DNA of 40,999 nucleotides from JBOHWJ01 sp050736615. GTDB taxonomy: Bacteria; Desulfobacterota; Binatia; Binatales; Binataceae. Where the stretch lies: assembly GCA_050736615.1 (NCBI GenBank), contig JBOHWL010000066.1, positions 1-40,999 on the forward strand. Reading direction: 5' to 3'. This document shows positions 23,724 through 33,163 of the stretch, in pieces (position 1 is the first letter of the stretch; each line of letters begins with the position of its first letter). The notes below the pieces were generated by a model. It was given only the letters and a program-made list of their open reading frames with translations, was not told the DNA's origin and did not search any database. The position numbers and the translations under genes were made by a program.

Positions 23724-26700
23724 TGAGTCGCACACGTTCGCATCTGTTCCTTGTGATCGCGGGCCTGTTGCTGACGGTTGCTCCCGTGAGTGCTCTTAGC
23801 CCGGCACCAGGCAAGTCCAGCCGATGGTACGGCTACCGGGCCACGTCTTGCCGGCGCTGATGAAGGCGACGGTTGTTCCATCAAGGGCCAACAGCGGCAA
23901 TCAGCCAATCACGCTGACGATTGTGTTGCGACGCGACCATCAGGCCGGTTTCGAGCGCTACCTGCATCAAATCTATGACCCGCATTTCAAGGAATTTCAT
24001 CATTTTCTGACGCAACGCCAGCTCGCCGACCGGTTCGGTCCCTCGCGTGCCGATTACGATGCAGTGCTGGCGTATCTCAAGGCCAACCGCTTCAAGCTCG
24101 TCCGCGATTCCGCCAATCGCCTTTACGCTGACGATGCGCGGCACCCGGGCGGAGGCCGAACGGGCTTTCGCCATACGCATTCGCGATTACAACATTGGCC
24201 AGACGACGTTTCACGCTAACGATGACGATCCCAGACTGCCGCGCAGCTTAGCCCGGAAAGTCGAGTCGATCGCTGGGCTATCTGACCTCGCCCAGCCCAA
24301 ACCAGCATGGAAGGCTATCGTTGATGCCTTTTGTTCGATCGGTGTGCAATTGGCGTCTGAGAACAGTCCGGACTGCTTTCAAAAGTGTAACAACCTGTAT
24401 GGCGGCGATCCGAATTCACAGGCCTGCAAAGAGTGCATCGGGCCGGTTAAAAAGAAAAAACTCAAGGACTGCGAGACCGAGCGCGGGATTAAACAAGCGT
24501 CCAATGGACCGACAGTGGACCCTGGCTCATGGCTGGGCATGGATGGTACCGGTCAAACAGTCGGGCTGATCGAGTTCGACAATTTCAGCCAGAGCGATGT
24601 AAACGATTACATCAATGCCTTCGGCCTTCCCGCCAAGCTCAGTAATTTGAGCGAGGTGAACGTCGGCGGCGCCGCGCCGATCGGGGCGGTGAAAGCGAAG
24701 TCTTACTCGATATCGACGCGGTGATGACCATCGCGCCGGGCGCCAAAGTCGTCGTCTACGACGGTACGGGCACGTTTCAGTCGCTGTTCAATGCGGCCAT
24801 CAACGGTGGCGCGACGGTCATCAGCGATAGTTGGGCCTACTGCGAAGATCAGACCACTCTGGCCGATGTGCGGAGTATCGATTCGATCTTCCAACAGGCC
24901 GCCGCATCGAACATCAGCATCTTCAACGGCGCCGGCGACAGCGGCAGCACCTGCCTCGACGGCAGCCCCAACACCGTCGCGGTGCCGGCCGATTCACCTA
25001 ATGCGACCGCGGTCGGAGGGTCTTCGCTTACCGAGGGTGCGCTCAGCTTATACTAGAGCGAAGCATGGTGGGACGGCGTTGCCGCCACCCCGCCGACCGG
25101 CCAGGGCGTTTCGGTGTAAGCAAATTCTTCAGCGTCCCGTCCTATCAGACCGGACTGGCCGCCAGCGGGAGATCGGTACCAGACGTGGTTACCAACGCCG
25201 ATCCGGCCAACGGGGTGGCGATCTGCCAGGCCGATAATGGCGGATGTCCCTCCGGTTTGCGCTACGGTGGCACCAGCGTGGCTGCGCCAGAATGGGCAGC
25301 CTTCGCCGCGATTCTTAACCAGGCGGAAGGCAAAAATCTCGGATTCGTCAATCCGTTGCTCTATCAACTGGCGGACAGCGACGCGTTCCACAATGCCGCC
25401 TCGATGAACAGCGATTTCGCCCACGTAGGGTTGGGCTCGCCGAATCTGGACGCGATGCAGCTCCTGTTGGCGAATCAGAGCGCGGGCGCGGTCGATGCCT
25501 CCATCTCGGAAGTCGATATCGGCGATAGCGATACCCCGGAGCCGCCGTCGGGCTTCCCGGCCGATGGCACGGCCAAGGTCAATGTCGTTGTGATCTTGCG
25601 CGACAGCAACGGCAATACGGTCAGCGGCAAGACCGTCACTCTCACCGCCACTTCCGGTACTGACGAGGTCATCACGCCTTCCAGCGGCGTAACCAACGCC
25701 GCCAATGGCGCGGTGATTTTCAAGGTGTCCGATACCGCCGCCGAAGCCCTGACCCTCGTCGCGACGGACAGCACCGACGGAGTTCAGCTAGACCAGAAGC
25801 CAAACCTGCCTTTTTTCACGCCGCCGGCGGCGGCGGTCAGCCTCGTCGCGGGGCCGTCGCAGGTGACCGCCGATGGCGTGACGCCGGCCACCATCACGGT
25901 CACGCTCGAAGACAGCCTGAACCGTCCAACTCCGGGCAAGCTGGTCACGCTGGCGCAAACCGGCAACTCGGTGATCGGCGCTCCCAATCCGCCAGTGACT
26001 GACAGCAACGGCCAAATCGCCTTCACGGCGGTTGATACCAACGACGAGAGCGTGACCTATACCGCGACCGATGTCACCGATGATTATTTGCCGGTTCCAC
26101 AAGCTGGCACGGTCACGTTCAGCAACAGTGTGGCGTCGGGTTGCGCCGCCGGCAATCCGGTGGCAGCGCCCGGGTTCGTGGTGGCGCCGTTCGCCACCGG
26201 CTTTGCCGCTCGCAGTTTCTCTTACGACGGGATCAACTTGGTGTGCTCGGGCGCGCTCGCTCCCGCCTTCGACGCCTCGGGCAACGCCTACGTCTCAGAT
26301 GTGTCTGACGGCAATATCTACAAATTTCCGCCTGGCGGCGGCGTCGCCGGCCCCACCACCTTGCTGACGACAACCCCGATAGGTCCGACCCTGGGCCAGC
26401 CGGTGTTCGATAACGGCAATCTCTACGTCACGCGCTTGGTCACCTCGCCCACCAATCTCAACTCCGGCGTCATTTTGCAGATCGACCCGTCGACGGGAGC
26501 GGTGATGAAGACGGTGATGACGGGTCTGACCTGTCCCGCGTTTCTGGCAGTGGATCCACTTACCGGCGATCTCTTCACCGCCGACAACTGCTTTGGGCAG
26601 TCGGCCGGCACCGAGCTCTGGCGGATTTCCAATCCCGGTGGGGCAAATCCCACACTCAGTGTCTATGCGACTCTCCCGGGCGTGCAGAACGGTGGCATCT

Positions 26701-28149
26701 CATTCACGCCCGGCGGCACGATTTATCTCGCGGGCGGCGCCGTTAGCGGAAACGGCTTTGTCGCCCAGGTCAGCGGCACGAATGTCTCGCCGACGACCGT
26801 GATCACGCTATCGGGCGTGATTCCAAGTTCGCAAGGCCTGCTCGCGGAAGGCAGCCAAGCCAACGAGGGCGCCCAATTCCTGGTCCTGAGTCAAGCCGGC
26901 GGCAGCAGCCCGTTAGGCCAAACCATGACCGAGGACCTCACGGTCAATCCGCCGGCGCAAGCCTCGATTCTGTCCAACTCGGCGATTAGTAATAGCACAT
27001 TGGTCACCGGGCCGGACGGCTGCTTGTACGGAGGCCTGAACAAATGCGGTGTACAAGGTGACCGATGCGGCCGGCAAATGTCTATATACTTCGGCCAACG
27101 CGCCGGCGACCTTGACGCCCGCCCCGCCGACCGTCTCGCCCAATCCGGCGCAAGGCTCGGCGCAGAGCTTCACCGCCAGTTTCCATTACGCAACCGTGCC
27201 CGACGGCACCCCGGTTCTGCTCAGCGTGAGCGGCGCCAACCCGCGAACTCTGCAAGCCAACACCGTCGGCGGCGTCGCCCCCTTCAGTTACACGGCCGCG
27301 CATCAGGGGGTCGACACCATCTTCGCCTCGGCGACGGTTGGCAGTACGGCGGTGGCGTCCAATCGGGCGGTGGTGACCTGGGGCGCCGGGACCGACGTGA
27401 CCTTCCTTACGCTCAACCAGAGCCCGACCACTGGCACGACCAATCACCCGGTCACGCTGGCGGCGAGTCTCACCAACGTGTCGGTGAACCCGGTCGCGCC
27501 GATTCCGAATCAGCAGGTAAGCTTCACGCTGGGCAACGCGGTCTGCTCGAGCACCACCGACGCCAACGGCAACGCAAGCTGTCAGGCGACGCCGGGCGGC
27601 AGCGGCATCGTCACACTCAGTGCGAACTTCGCCGCGGCTTCGCAGTACAATGCGTCGAGCGACTCGAAGAGCTTCAACGTGCTCACGCCGACGCCATCGC
27701 CGAGTCCGACGCCGACTCCCACGGCAACGCCCACTCCGACCCCAACTCCTACGCCCACCCCGACAGCGACGCCTACTCCGACTCCTACGGCGACGCCGAC
27801 GCCGACCGGACAGGGGCGTCTGCTGATTCTGCCGCCCGCGCTGCTGTTCGCCGCACAGAGCGGCGGCCACACGTCGTTGCCGGTGTTCGTAACCAATCTC
27901 AGCCGCTTCGACGTGAGTTTTGACAGTATCAGCACCAGCGGCGCGCCGTTCTCGCTCCACAATAATCGCTGCCGCGGGACGCTCAAGCCGCTGCGCTCAT
28001 GCTCGTTGCTGGTCGAGTTCAGCCCGACCCGCAACGGCCATTACGATGGCGTAGTGACATTCGCGGATAGTGCTGAAGGAGACCCGCAAACTGTCAGCCT
28101 GCATGGCATCACAGTTACTCGCCACCTCGGCGATCACAACCGCCGATGA
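23724..28149 (+). pseudogene. Degenerate giant secreted S53 (sedolisin/kumamolisin) peptidase gene
   Basis: Repaired, this gene would encode about 1470 residues. In order: signal peptide (SRTRSHLFLVIAGLLLTVAPVSA); pro-kumamolisin domain (about 23824-24300, with YDPHFKEFHHFLT and RFGPS); Cys-rich linker (24330-24490); S53 catalytic domain (about 24510-25460) with E and D in EVLLD (24697-24711) and Ser in GTSVAAP (25275-25277); two bacterial Ig-like (Big_1) repeats (about 25480-26110); a beta-propeller-like part (26120-27040); another Ig-like part; a Thr-Pro linker; and a choice-of-anchor-D/ASH-like end. Lesions: frameshift near 23815-23826; extra T in the run at 24122-24124; lost G in the run at 24683-24686; CAG-to-TAG stop at 25054; one base lost near 25104-25110; frameshift near 27040-27048. 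S53 enzymes are acid-acting secreted serine-carboxyl peptidases. Sequencing error is possible but unlikely to hit this gene alone. Confidence 0.85.
27685..27807 (+). repeat. Tandem Thr-Pro codon repeat (linker of the S53 gene)
   Basis: 41 codons made almost only of ACN-CCN pairs, encoding (Thr-Pro)n with a few Ser-Pro and Thr-Ala. It is a low-complexity extracellular linker before the C-terminal ASH-like domain. Such repeats vary in length by slippage. This is not a CRISPR array, since there are no spacers. Confidence 0.9.
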
Positions 28150-28321
28150 TGCGGGCCGTGGTCAGCATGAGCGGAAACAATAACTCCGCAGCCGTGATGC
28201 AGGTTTACCGCCCGCTCGACGGCGGGATCGAGCCGCCTCTGATGCACGATCGCATCGCCCGACGACGTTTGGGGCGGGCCCTTACCCTCAATAGCTGGCG
28301 CGCTGACTTCCCGGCAGAGCA

Positions 28322-28422
28322 GAAAACGGGCGGTGCGGGGATAATTCAGCGCTTTAGCAGGCGCGTGACCATGGATTTGTATTGCTTTGAGATCGGCGAG
28401 CGATAGAAGACGCTGCGGGTGA
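28322..28422. repeat. Right copy of the approximately 100-bp imperfect direct repeat
   Basis: It covers the final 25 codons of the intact HpaB-like gene and 24 bp beyond its stop, and matches 23420-23520. The similarity continues past the stop codon, so it reflects duplication of DNA rather than only protein conservation. Confidence 0.8.
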
Positions 28423-29770
28423 AGTAAGGGTCGCCCGCATAGAACCATTCGTATTGTAGCTGACGCCCGCCGAACGGCTCGCCGATCATGTCCCAGGCGA
28501 GCTTGAACAATTGCACCCGGTCACGCGCGGTGACGTTTTTGCCGCGCAGGTATTTCTCCAGGTAGCCCGCGATCTCCGGATTGGCGAAATCCTTTTCCGT
28601 CGGCGTCATGATCAGGCCGCTGCCGCTGAGCTGCCGGATCACTTCGGCCGCGCGCATCTGCGCCTGCGGTATCAGCACCCATAGGGTCGCCGCGAGCGTG
28701 CGATGGGGTAGCGAACGGGTTGCGCCCGCCACGATCTCCTCAGCGGCGGCGCGCACCAGTCCAGCGGCAAGTTCGGCGTTCGCTACGAGCTCGCCTAACT
28801 GCGCCTGCACATGGAGCAATTCGTTGCGCCCGATGGTCTCCGCCAATTGGCAGGCAAGGCCGGCGAGAAACCGCAGCTTGACCATTCCACGGATAGAGCC
28901 CTGCAACTGCGCATAGCCGGGCGTGCGCGCCAAGATGCCATTGAAAATTTCGATATCGCCCTTGATGAAGGTGCGTTCCCACGGCACCAACACGTCCTCG
29001 AAGATCGCCAGCGCGTCTTCCTCGTCGAAACGCGAGCTCAGGGGGCGGTCGAAATGGCCGCGCCCGTCGTCATAGGGCTCGCGGCAAATAAACTTCAGCC
29101 CCGGGGTGTCAACCGGGATTGCGAAGCAAATCGCGTAAGGCTCCTCGCCCGCGCGGCGTGGGTAGAACGGCCCGACCCAGAGCTCGTTGGCAAAAGGCGC
29201 CAACGTTGAGAGCATTTTGGCGCCGCGCACGATCAAGCCGCGATCGGTTTCTTTCACGATGCGCAATACAGCGAAGGGATCATCCTGCTCGGCGGCATTG
29301 CGCGAACGGTCAATCTGCGGATCGACCAGCGTATGTGTAAGACACCAGTCGCGTTCGCGGCATTCTTCGTAGTACCGCACCAGATTTTCGCCCCAGCGCG
29401 CGTCCCGCTTGCCAGCAAAGACATGCGCCACCGCGGCATCGGTCACCAACGCGTTGCAGAAATCCGGCAGCCGCCCCATCAGGCCGAACGTCTGCTCGGC
29501 GCGGAACTCTTCAGCCGCTATTCGGCGTCCGGCCGCTTCCGTGTTCTCGGCAATTAAAAAAGACGTGCTCACCGGCTCGCCGGTGGTGGGTGACGGATAC
29601 GTGAGGAGGTCACGATGCGATTGCTGCAAATCATAAAGCGAGGCCAGCGTCGCCACCACGCCACGAAACGGCGGATAGGCTGTGACGTCCTTCACCCGTT
29701 CGCCATTGGCGAAAATAGTGCGCCCGTCGCGCAGGCTTTCGATGAATTCGGTGCCGGTACGGATTCCCAT
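28346..29770 (-). CDS. 4-hydroxyphenylacetate 3-monooxygenase (HpaB)-family oxygenase
   Basis: A 474-aa flavin-dependent oxygenase of the HpaB/PheA family (acyl-CoA-dehydrogenase-like fold). Typical segments are TGTEFIESLRDGRTIFANGERV, the WCLTHTLVDPQIDRSR stretch, IVRGAKMLSTLAPFANELWVGPF, VPWERTFIKGDI and the C-terminal PFGGRQLQYEWFYAGDP. Such enzymes use FADH2 from a separate reductase (HpaC) to hydroxylate phenols in ortho position. No HpaC is in the window. Members of the family can instead be 4-hydroxybutyryl-CoA dehydratases, but the four iron-sulfur ligands are not evident here. It is the last gene of a leftward run with LLM oxidoreductase (66 bp upstream) and VOC protein. No clear ribosome binding site precedes ATG 29770. 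Its 3' end is duplicated at 23420-23520. Confidence 0.87.
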   Translation of the reverse strand: MGIRTGTEFIESLRDGRTIFANGERVKDVTAYPPFRGVVATLASLYDLQQSHRDLLTYPSPTTGEPVSTSFLIAENTEAAGRRIAAEEFRAEQTFGLMGRLPDFCNALVTDAAVAHVFAGKRDARWGENLVRYYEECRERDWCLTHTLVDPQIDRSRNAAEQDDPFAVLRIVKETDRGLIVRGAKMLSTLAPFANELWVGPFYPRRAGEEPYAICFAIPVDTPGLKFICREPYDDGRGHFDRPLSSRFDEEDALAIFEDVLVPWERTFIKGDIEIFNGILARTPGYAQLQGSIRGMVKLRFLAGLACQLAETIGRNELLHVQAQLGELVANAELAAGLVRAAAEEIVAGATRSLPHRTLAATLWVLIPQAQMRAAEVIRQLSGSGLIMTPTEKDFANPEIAGYLEKYLRGKNVTARDRVQLFKLAWDMIGEPFGGRQLQYEWFYAGDPYFTRSVFYRSPISKQYKSMVTRLLKR

Positions 29771-29836
29771 GAACGAAGTTTATCGGCAAATGCGCGTCAT
29801 TAGTCCAGCACGCCCATCCCGGGCCAGGAATCCGAA

Positions 29837-31105
29837 TTATTTGACCAGCGCCGCCGAGGAGGTGCTTCCGTTGTTGACGCGGCTCGAATCGATCTCGGCC
29901 GGGACCGCGCGAGCGCCGGCAGGCAGCGGATGTGGCGACCATTGGTCTTCCCATTCGCTCCACATGCCGCGGAGATCCGGCATCACCTCGCGCGCGAAAA
30001 GTTCGGTGCTCTTGCGCACCAGCTCCGGCGGCATCGAGCCCATGTGAATCCCGGTGATGAGATGGCCGCAATTGAGACTCTTCATCGCCTCGCGCAGCCG
30101 CTGACGCACGGTTTTCGGCGAACCGGCGATGATGATGCCGCCGTCAATCAGGTCCTTCCAGCTATAGTGCGGCTTGAGCGCGACCGGCAGTCCTGATTTC
30201 AACGCCGCCCTGATTGAATTCTGGCTGCGATAACCGGGGGCGTCGGTGAAATTCTGATAAATGTGAAGACAGCGGTTGTAGAAGTAATCCGCATGCGGCG
30301 CGAAGTCGCGTTCCGCCTGCTCGTCAGTCTCGGCCACCACCACCCCCTGGGCAAACGCCATACTGTAGGGATTGAGCGGCTTGCCCTTGCGCGCCATCGT
30401 CTCCCAATATCCGTCGGCGACCTTTTTGGCCGCGACATAGCCGAAGAATGAGAGGAAACTGTACTGATAATCGTGATCGGCGCAAAAATCCCAGGTCTCG
30501 ACCGAACCGCCACCGGGAATCCAGATCGGCGGATGTGGCTGCTGCAGCGGCTTGGGCCAGAGATTCACGTAGCGCAACTTGGTGAATTTACCATTAAAGC
30601 TGAAGACGTCCTTTTCCGTCCACGCGCGGATTATCAGCTCGTGCGCTTCGCGATATTTCTCCCGCAAGGTCGCCGGCACTTCCCCATAACAGAAGTTCGT
30701 ATCCATCGCGGTGCCGACCGGAAAACCCGCCACCAGCCGCCCGCCGCTCATTACGTCGAGCATCGCGAATTCCTCGGCCACACGCACCGGCGGATTGTAA
30801 AGCGCGATAGAATTGCCGAGCACCACCAGGTTGGCATTACGGGTCCGCCGGGCCAGCGCCGCCGCCATCAGATTCGGCGACGGCATCATGCCGTAGGCGT
30901 TCTGGTGATGCTCGTTGACGCCGATGCCGTCAAAACCCAGCCGGTCGGCGAATTCGAGTTGATCTAAATAGTCGTTATAAAGATGGTGGCCGCGTTTCGC
31001 GTCGTACAAGTCGCGCGGAATATCCACCCACACGCTATGGTATTTGCTGGTGAAGTCATCCGGCAGGTATGGATATGACATCAGATGAAATGCCGTGAAT
31101 TTCAT
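29837..31105 (-). CDS. LLM-class (luciferase-like) flavin-dependent oxidoreductase
   Basis: 422 aa from ATG 31105; a TTG directly before it is in frame, and AGGGG lies at suitable distance. It is a bacterial-luciferase-type TIM barrel with GFDGIGVNEHHQNAYGMMPSP, NSIALYNPPVRVAEEFAMLD, VAGFPVG and WKDLIDGGIIIAGSP. These place it in the alkanal-monooxygenase-like group, which uses FMNH2 or F420; the cofactor cannot be decided from the sequence. The C-terminal ~40 residues are low-complexity (SPHPLPAGARAVPAEIDSSR) and unusual for the family. It lies between the VOC gene (40 bp) and the HpaB-like gene (66 bp), suggesting a joint oxidative step on one substrate. Confidence 0.88.
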   Translation of the reverse strand: MKFTAFHLMSYPYLPDDFTSKYHSVWVDIPRDLYDAKRGHHLYNDYLDQLEFADRLGFDGIGVNEHHQNAYGMMPSPNLMAAALARRTRNANLVVLGNSIALYNPPVRVAEEFAMLDVMSGGRLVAGFPVGTAMDTNFCYGEVPATLREKYREAHELIIRAWTEKDVFSFNGKFTKLRYVNLWPKPLQQPHPPIWIPGGGSVETWDFCADHDYQYSFLSFFGYVAAKKVADGYWETMARKGKPLNPYSMAFAQGVVVAETDEQAERDFAPHADYFYNRCLHIYQNFTDAPGYRSQNSIRAALKSGLPVALKPHYSWKDLIDGGIIIAGSPKTVRQRLREAMKSLNCGHLITGIHMGSMPPELVRKSTELFAREVMPDLRGMWSEWEDQWSPHPLPAGARAVPAEIDSSRVNNGSTSSAALVK

Positions 31106-31145
31106 CAAACCATCCCCTTGGGGCGAAATAGCGATCGTCTCACGC

Positions 31146-31643
31146 TTATTTCATCATTTCGGGCAACACGTCGGCCAGACCCGGTTCATTGGCGGCGAAC
31201 TCGAGCTTGTCCATCCCGCCGTAATGATTTTCGCGCATCCTGGCGATGTACTCCGGCGGATTGTCACAATAAATCTCGAGCTGGTTACCGTCGGGATCAC
31301 GGAAATAGATGCTCTTGGTGATGCCGTGATCGACAGTTGAGAGGATCGGCACCTGCTTCTCCTTGAGCTCTTGGTAGGCGGCGCGCAGATGGTCCTCATC
31401 GCGCAAGCGAAAGGCGATATGGACGAGGCCAACCTGGCCGCTTTGCGGCGCGGGCGCGTCCGCTCCCACTTCGACCACCGCGATCTCGTGATGGTCGCGG
31501 CCGTCGCTGGCGAAAAATGCCATTTTAATTTTTGGCAGCTCGGCCATCAGCCGCAAGCCCATAACTTCGGTGTAGAAGCGCCGGGAGCGTTCGAGGTCGC
31601 GAACCTTAATCACGACATGGCCAATCCGTTGCGGGCATATCAT
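31146..31643 (-). CDS. VOC-family metalloprotein (extradiol dioxygenase/glyoxalase-like)
   Basis: A 165-aa protein with two beta-alpha-beta-beta-beta modules. The likely metal ligands are H9 (RIGHVVIKV), H75 (GLVHIAFRL) and E123 (GNQLEIYCD). The stretch DHGITKSIYFRDPDGNQLE carries the His and Tyr found near the active site of type I extradiol ring-cleaving enzymes. It is half the length of classical two-domain extradiol dioxygenases, so a single-domain dioxygenase, a glyoxalase-type lyase or an isomerase is possible. The neighbouring HpaB-like hydroxylase makes a catechol-cleaving role attractive, but this is inference. Confidence 0.85.
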   Translation of the reverse strand: MICPQRIGHVVIKVRDLERSRRFYTEVMGLRLMAELPKIKMAFFASDGRDHHEIAVVEVGADAPAPQSGQVGLVHIAFRLRDEDHLRAAYQELKEKQVPILSTVDHGITKSIYFRDPDGNQLEIYCDNPPEYIARMRENHYGGMDKLEFAANEPGLADVLPEMMK

Positions 31644-31739
31644 GCGAGCAGCCCTCCTTCAGTGGCGATCATGCGTCTGGCGCGAGCGTATCCGAGCTTC
31701 GCCCAGAATACCAAGCCGTGGCGAGTTCAACCAATCCGG

Positions 31740-32435
31740 TCAGAATTTGCGCGGGCCCAAAAAGACCGCGTTGACGCCATGTTTGGATTGGGTCGCCGCT
31801 CTTTTCGGCTTCTTCAACAATTGACTGGCAAGCTCGTGCGCCGCCGGCATCAGCTCGCCACGGCTGACCACCCGGTTCACCATGCCCCAGTCATAAAGCT
31901 CCCGCGCCGAAAAGTGACGGCACATGATAATCGCTTCACGTGCCCGCCATGGTCCGAGCGTAGCGGTAAGCACGTCGGCGGGACTACCGACGTAAGGCGC
32001 CGCCAGATCAACCTCGGGCACCCAGAATTCAGCCTCTTCCGCCGCTATAACAAAATCGAAAGCGGCAGCCAGTGCCCATCCGCCGCCGACCGCGTAACCG
32101 TTGATTGCGCCGATCGTGAGACAGTCAAGGCGCGTGATCAGATCGAATACGCGCCCGATAATGCGCGGCAAACCTTTGTTGCGTTCACCAAATAACCGGA
32201 TACGTTGAGCGGGGTCGCTCACACCCTTGGCCGCGCTCATGTCGGCGCCGGCGGAGAATGCAGCGCCACTTCCCGTCACGATCAGGACACGGGTAGTGCG
32301 GTCGTCGCGCACCTCCTGGATCAGGCGATCCATCTCGGTCATGACCTCGCGGTTCATACAATTGCGCCGCTCGGGCCGATTGAAAGTGAGCGTGGTGACC
32401 GCTCCGTCTCGGTCGATCAGGAAGTTGTCAGACAT
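31740..32435 (-). CDS. Enoyl-CoA hydratase/isomerase family protein
   Basis: 231 aa of the crotonase fold. Oxyanion-hole segments are SGAAFSAGADMS and NGYAVGGGWALA. A catalytic Glu candidate is E141 in WVPEVDL, and E167 in WRAREAI is in the region of the second Glu. It is shorter than typical hydratases (about 260 aa) and lacks the usual C-terminal helices. It is closely related to the next gene upstream (shared GAAF-AGAD, VGGGW, EFW-PEVDL, CRHF-A-ELY-WG segments), pointing to a tandem duplication. GAGGAG precedes the start. It probably hydrates or isomerises a CoA thioester made by the CoA-transferases nearby. Confidence 0.9.
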   Translation of the reverse strand: MSDNFLIDRDGAVTTLTFNRPERRNCMNREVMTEMDRLIQEVRDDRTTRVLIVTGSGAAFSAGADMSAAKGVSDPAQRIRLFGERNKGLPRIIGRVFDLITRLDCLTIGAINGYAVGGGWALAAAFDFVIAAEEAEFWVPEVDLAAPYVGSPADVLTATLGPWRAREAIIMCRHFSARELYDWGMVNRVVSRGELMPAAHELASQLLKKPKRAATQSKHGVNAVFLGPRKF

Positions 32436-32479
32436 CCGGAATTATCTCCTCGAAATCGCCCTACGAGGCGTCGCGTCGA

Positions 32480-33163
32480 TCATTCCACCACGGTGCCGTT
32501 GATTTGCGCCTTGGCATGAACCACGGCGGAGCGCTTTTTAGCCGCCAGCCCATGCGCCAACTCAAGCGCCGCCGGCATCAGCTCGGCCTTTTTCGTCACC
32601 CGATTGAGCAGGCCCCATTGATAAAGTTCGTCGGCTTTGAAATGGCGGCAAGTAAAAATAATTTCCTTGGCGCGGGCCGGTCCGACATGCCGCGCCAGCC
32701 ATTCTTCCATCGGGCGCGGGCCCGGAGAACCCAGGTCCACCTCGGGCATCCAGAATTCCGCGCTATCGGCCGCCAGCCGCAGATCGCAGCATAAGGCCAG
32801 AAACCATCCGCCGCCTACGGCGAAACCGTTCACCGCGGCTACCGTCGGGATTTCGAGATTCAGCAACACATCGAAGCATCGGCGCAGCAGATGGCGCTGG
32901 CCGCGCGGGTTTTGCGCGAACAGGCGTTGGCGCTCGGCTGCATCCGTGACACCTTTTAGGCGCGAAATGTCGGCGCCCGCGCAGAAGGCCGCGCCCGAGC
33001 CGGTGACAAGCAAAGCGCCGGCCTCCTGGTCGTCGCGCACCGCCAGCAGATTGCGTTCCAAATCGGTCAGACTGTCCAGGTTAATCGGATTGCGCTTTTC
33101 AGGACGGTCGTAAGTCAACACGGCGACACCCCGATCTTTTTCCAGCTTGAAATAATTTTCCAT
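32480..33163 (-). CDS. Enoyl-CoA hydratase/isomerase family protein (paralog)
   Basis: 227 aa of the crotonase fold. Landmarks are SGAAFCAGADIS, NGFAVGGGWFLAL and E141 in WMPEVDLG. After that Glu the loop is Pro-rich (SPGPRPMEEW) where its neighbour has APYVGSPAD, so the two may act on different acyl groups. AAGGAAGG precedes the ATG. It lies 44 bp upstream of its paralog and is separated from the CoA-transferase gene by a repeat-rich gap of about 340 bp. Confidence 0.9.
   Translation of the reverse strand: MENYFKLEKDRGVAVLTYDRPEKRNPINLDSLTDLERNLLAVRDDQEAGALLVTGSGAAFCAGADISRLKGVTDAAERQRLFAQNPRGQRHLLRRCFDVLLNLEIPTVAAVNGFAVGGGWFLALCCDLRLAADSAEFWMPEVDLGSPGPRPMEEWLARHVGPARAKEIIFTCRHFKADELYQWGLLNRVTKKAELMPAALELAHGLAAKKRSAVVHAKAQINGTVVE

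Noticed and set aside
27685..27807. Possible CRISPR or minisatellite array
   Set aside because: The repeats are 6-bp Thr-Pro codon pairs in the reading frame of the S53 gene, with no unique spacers.
27082..27960. Leftward frame of 292 codons over the Thr-Pro repeat
   Set aside because: It is an Arg/Gly-rich reverse translation of the Thr-Pro codon repeat and Ig-like region, with no domain.
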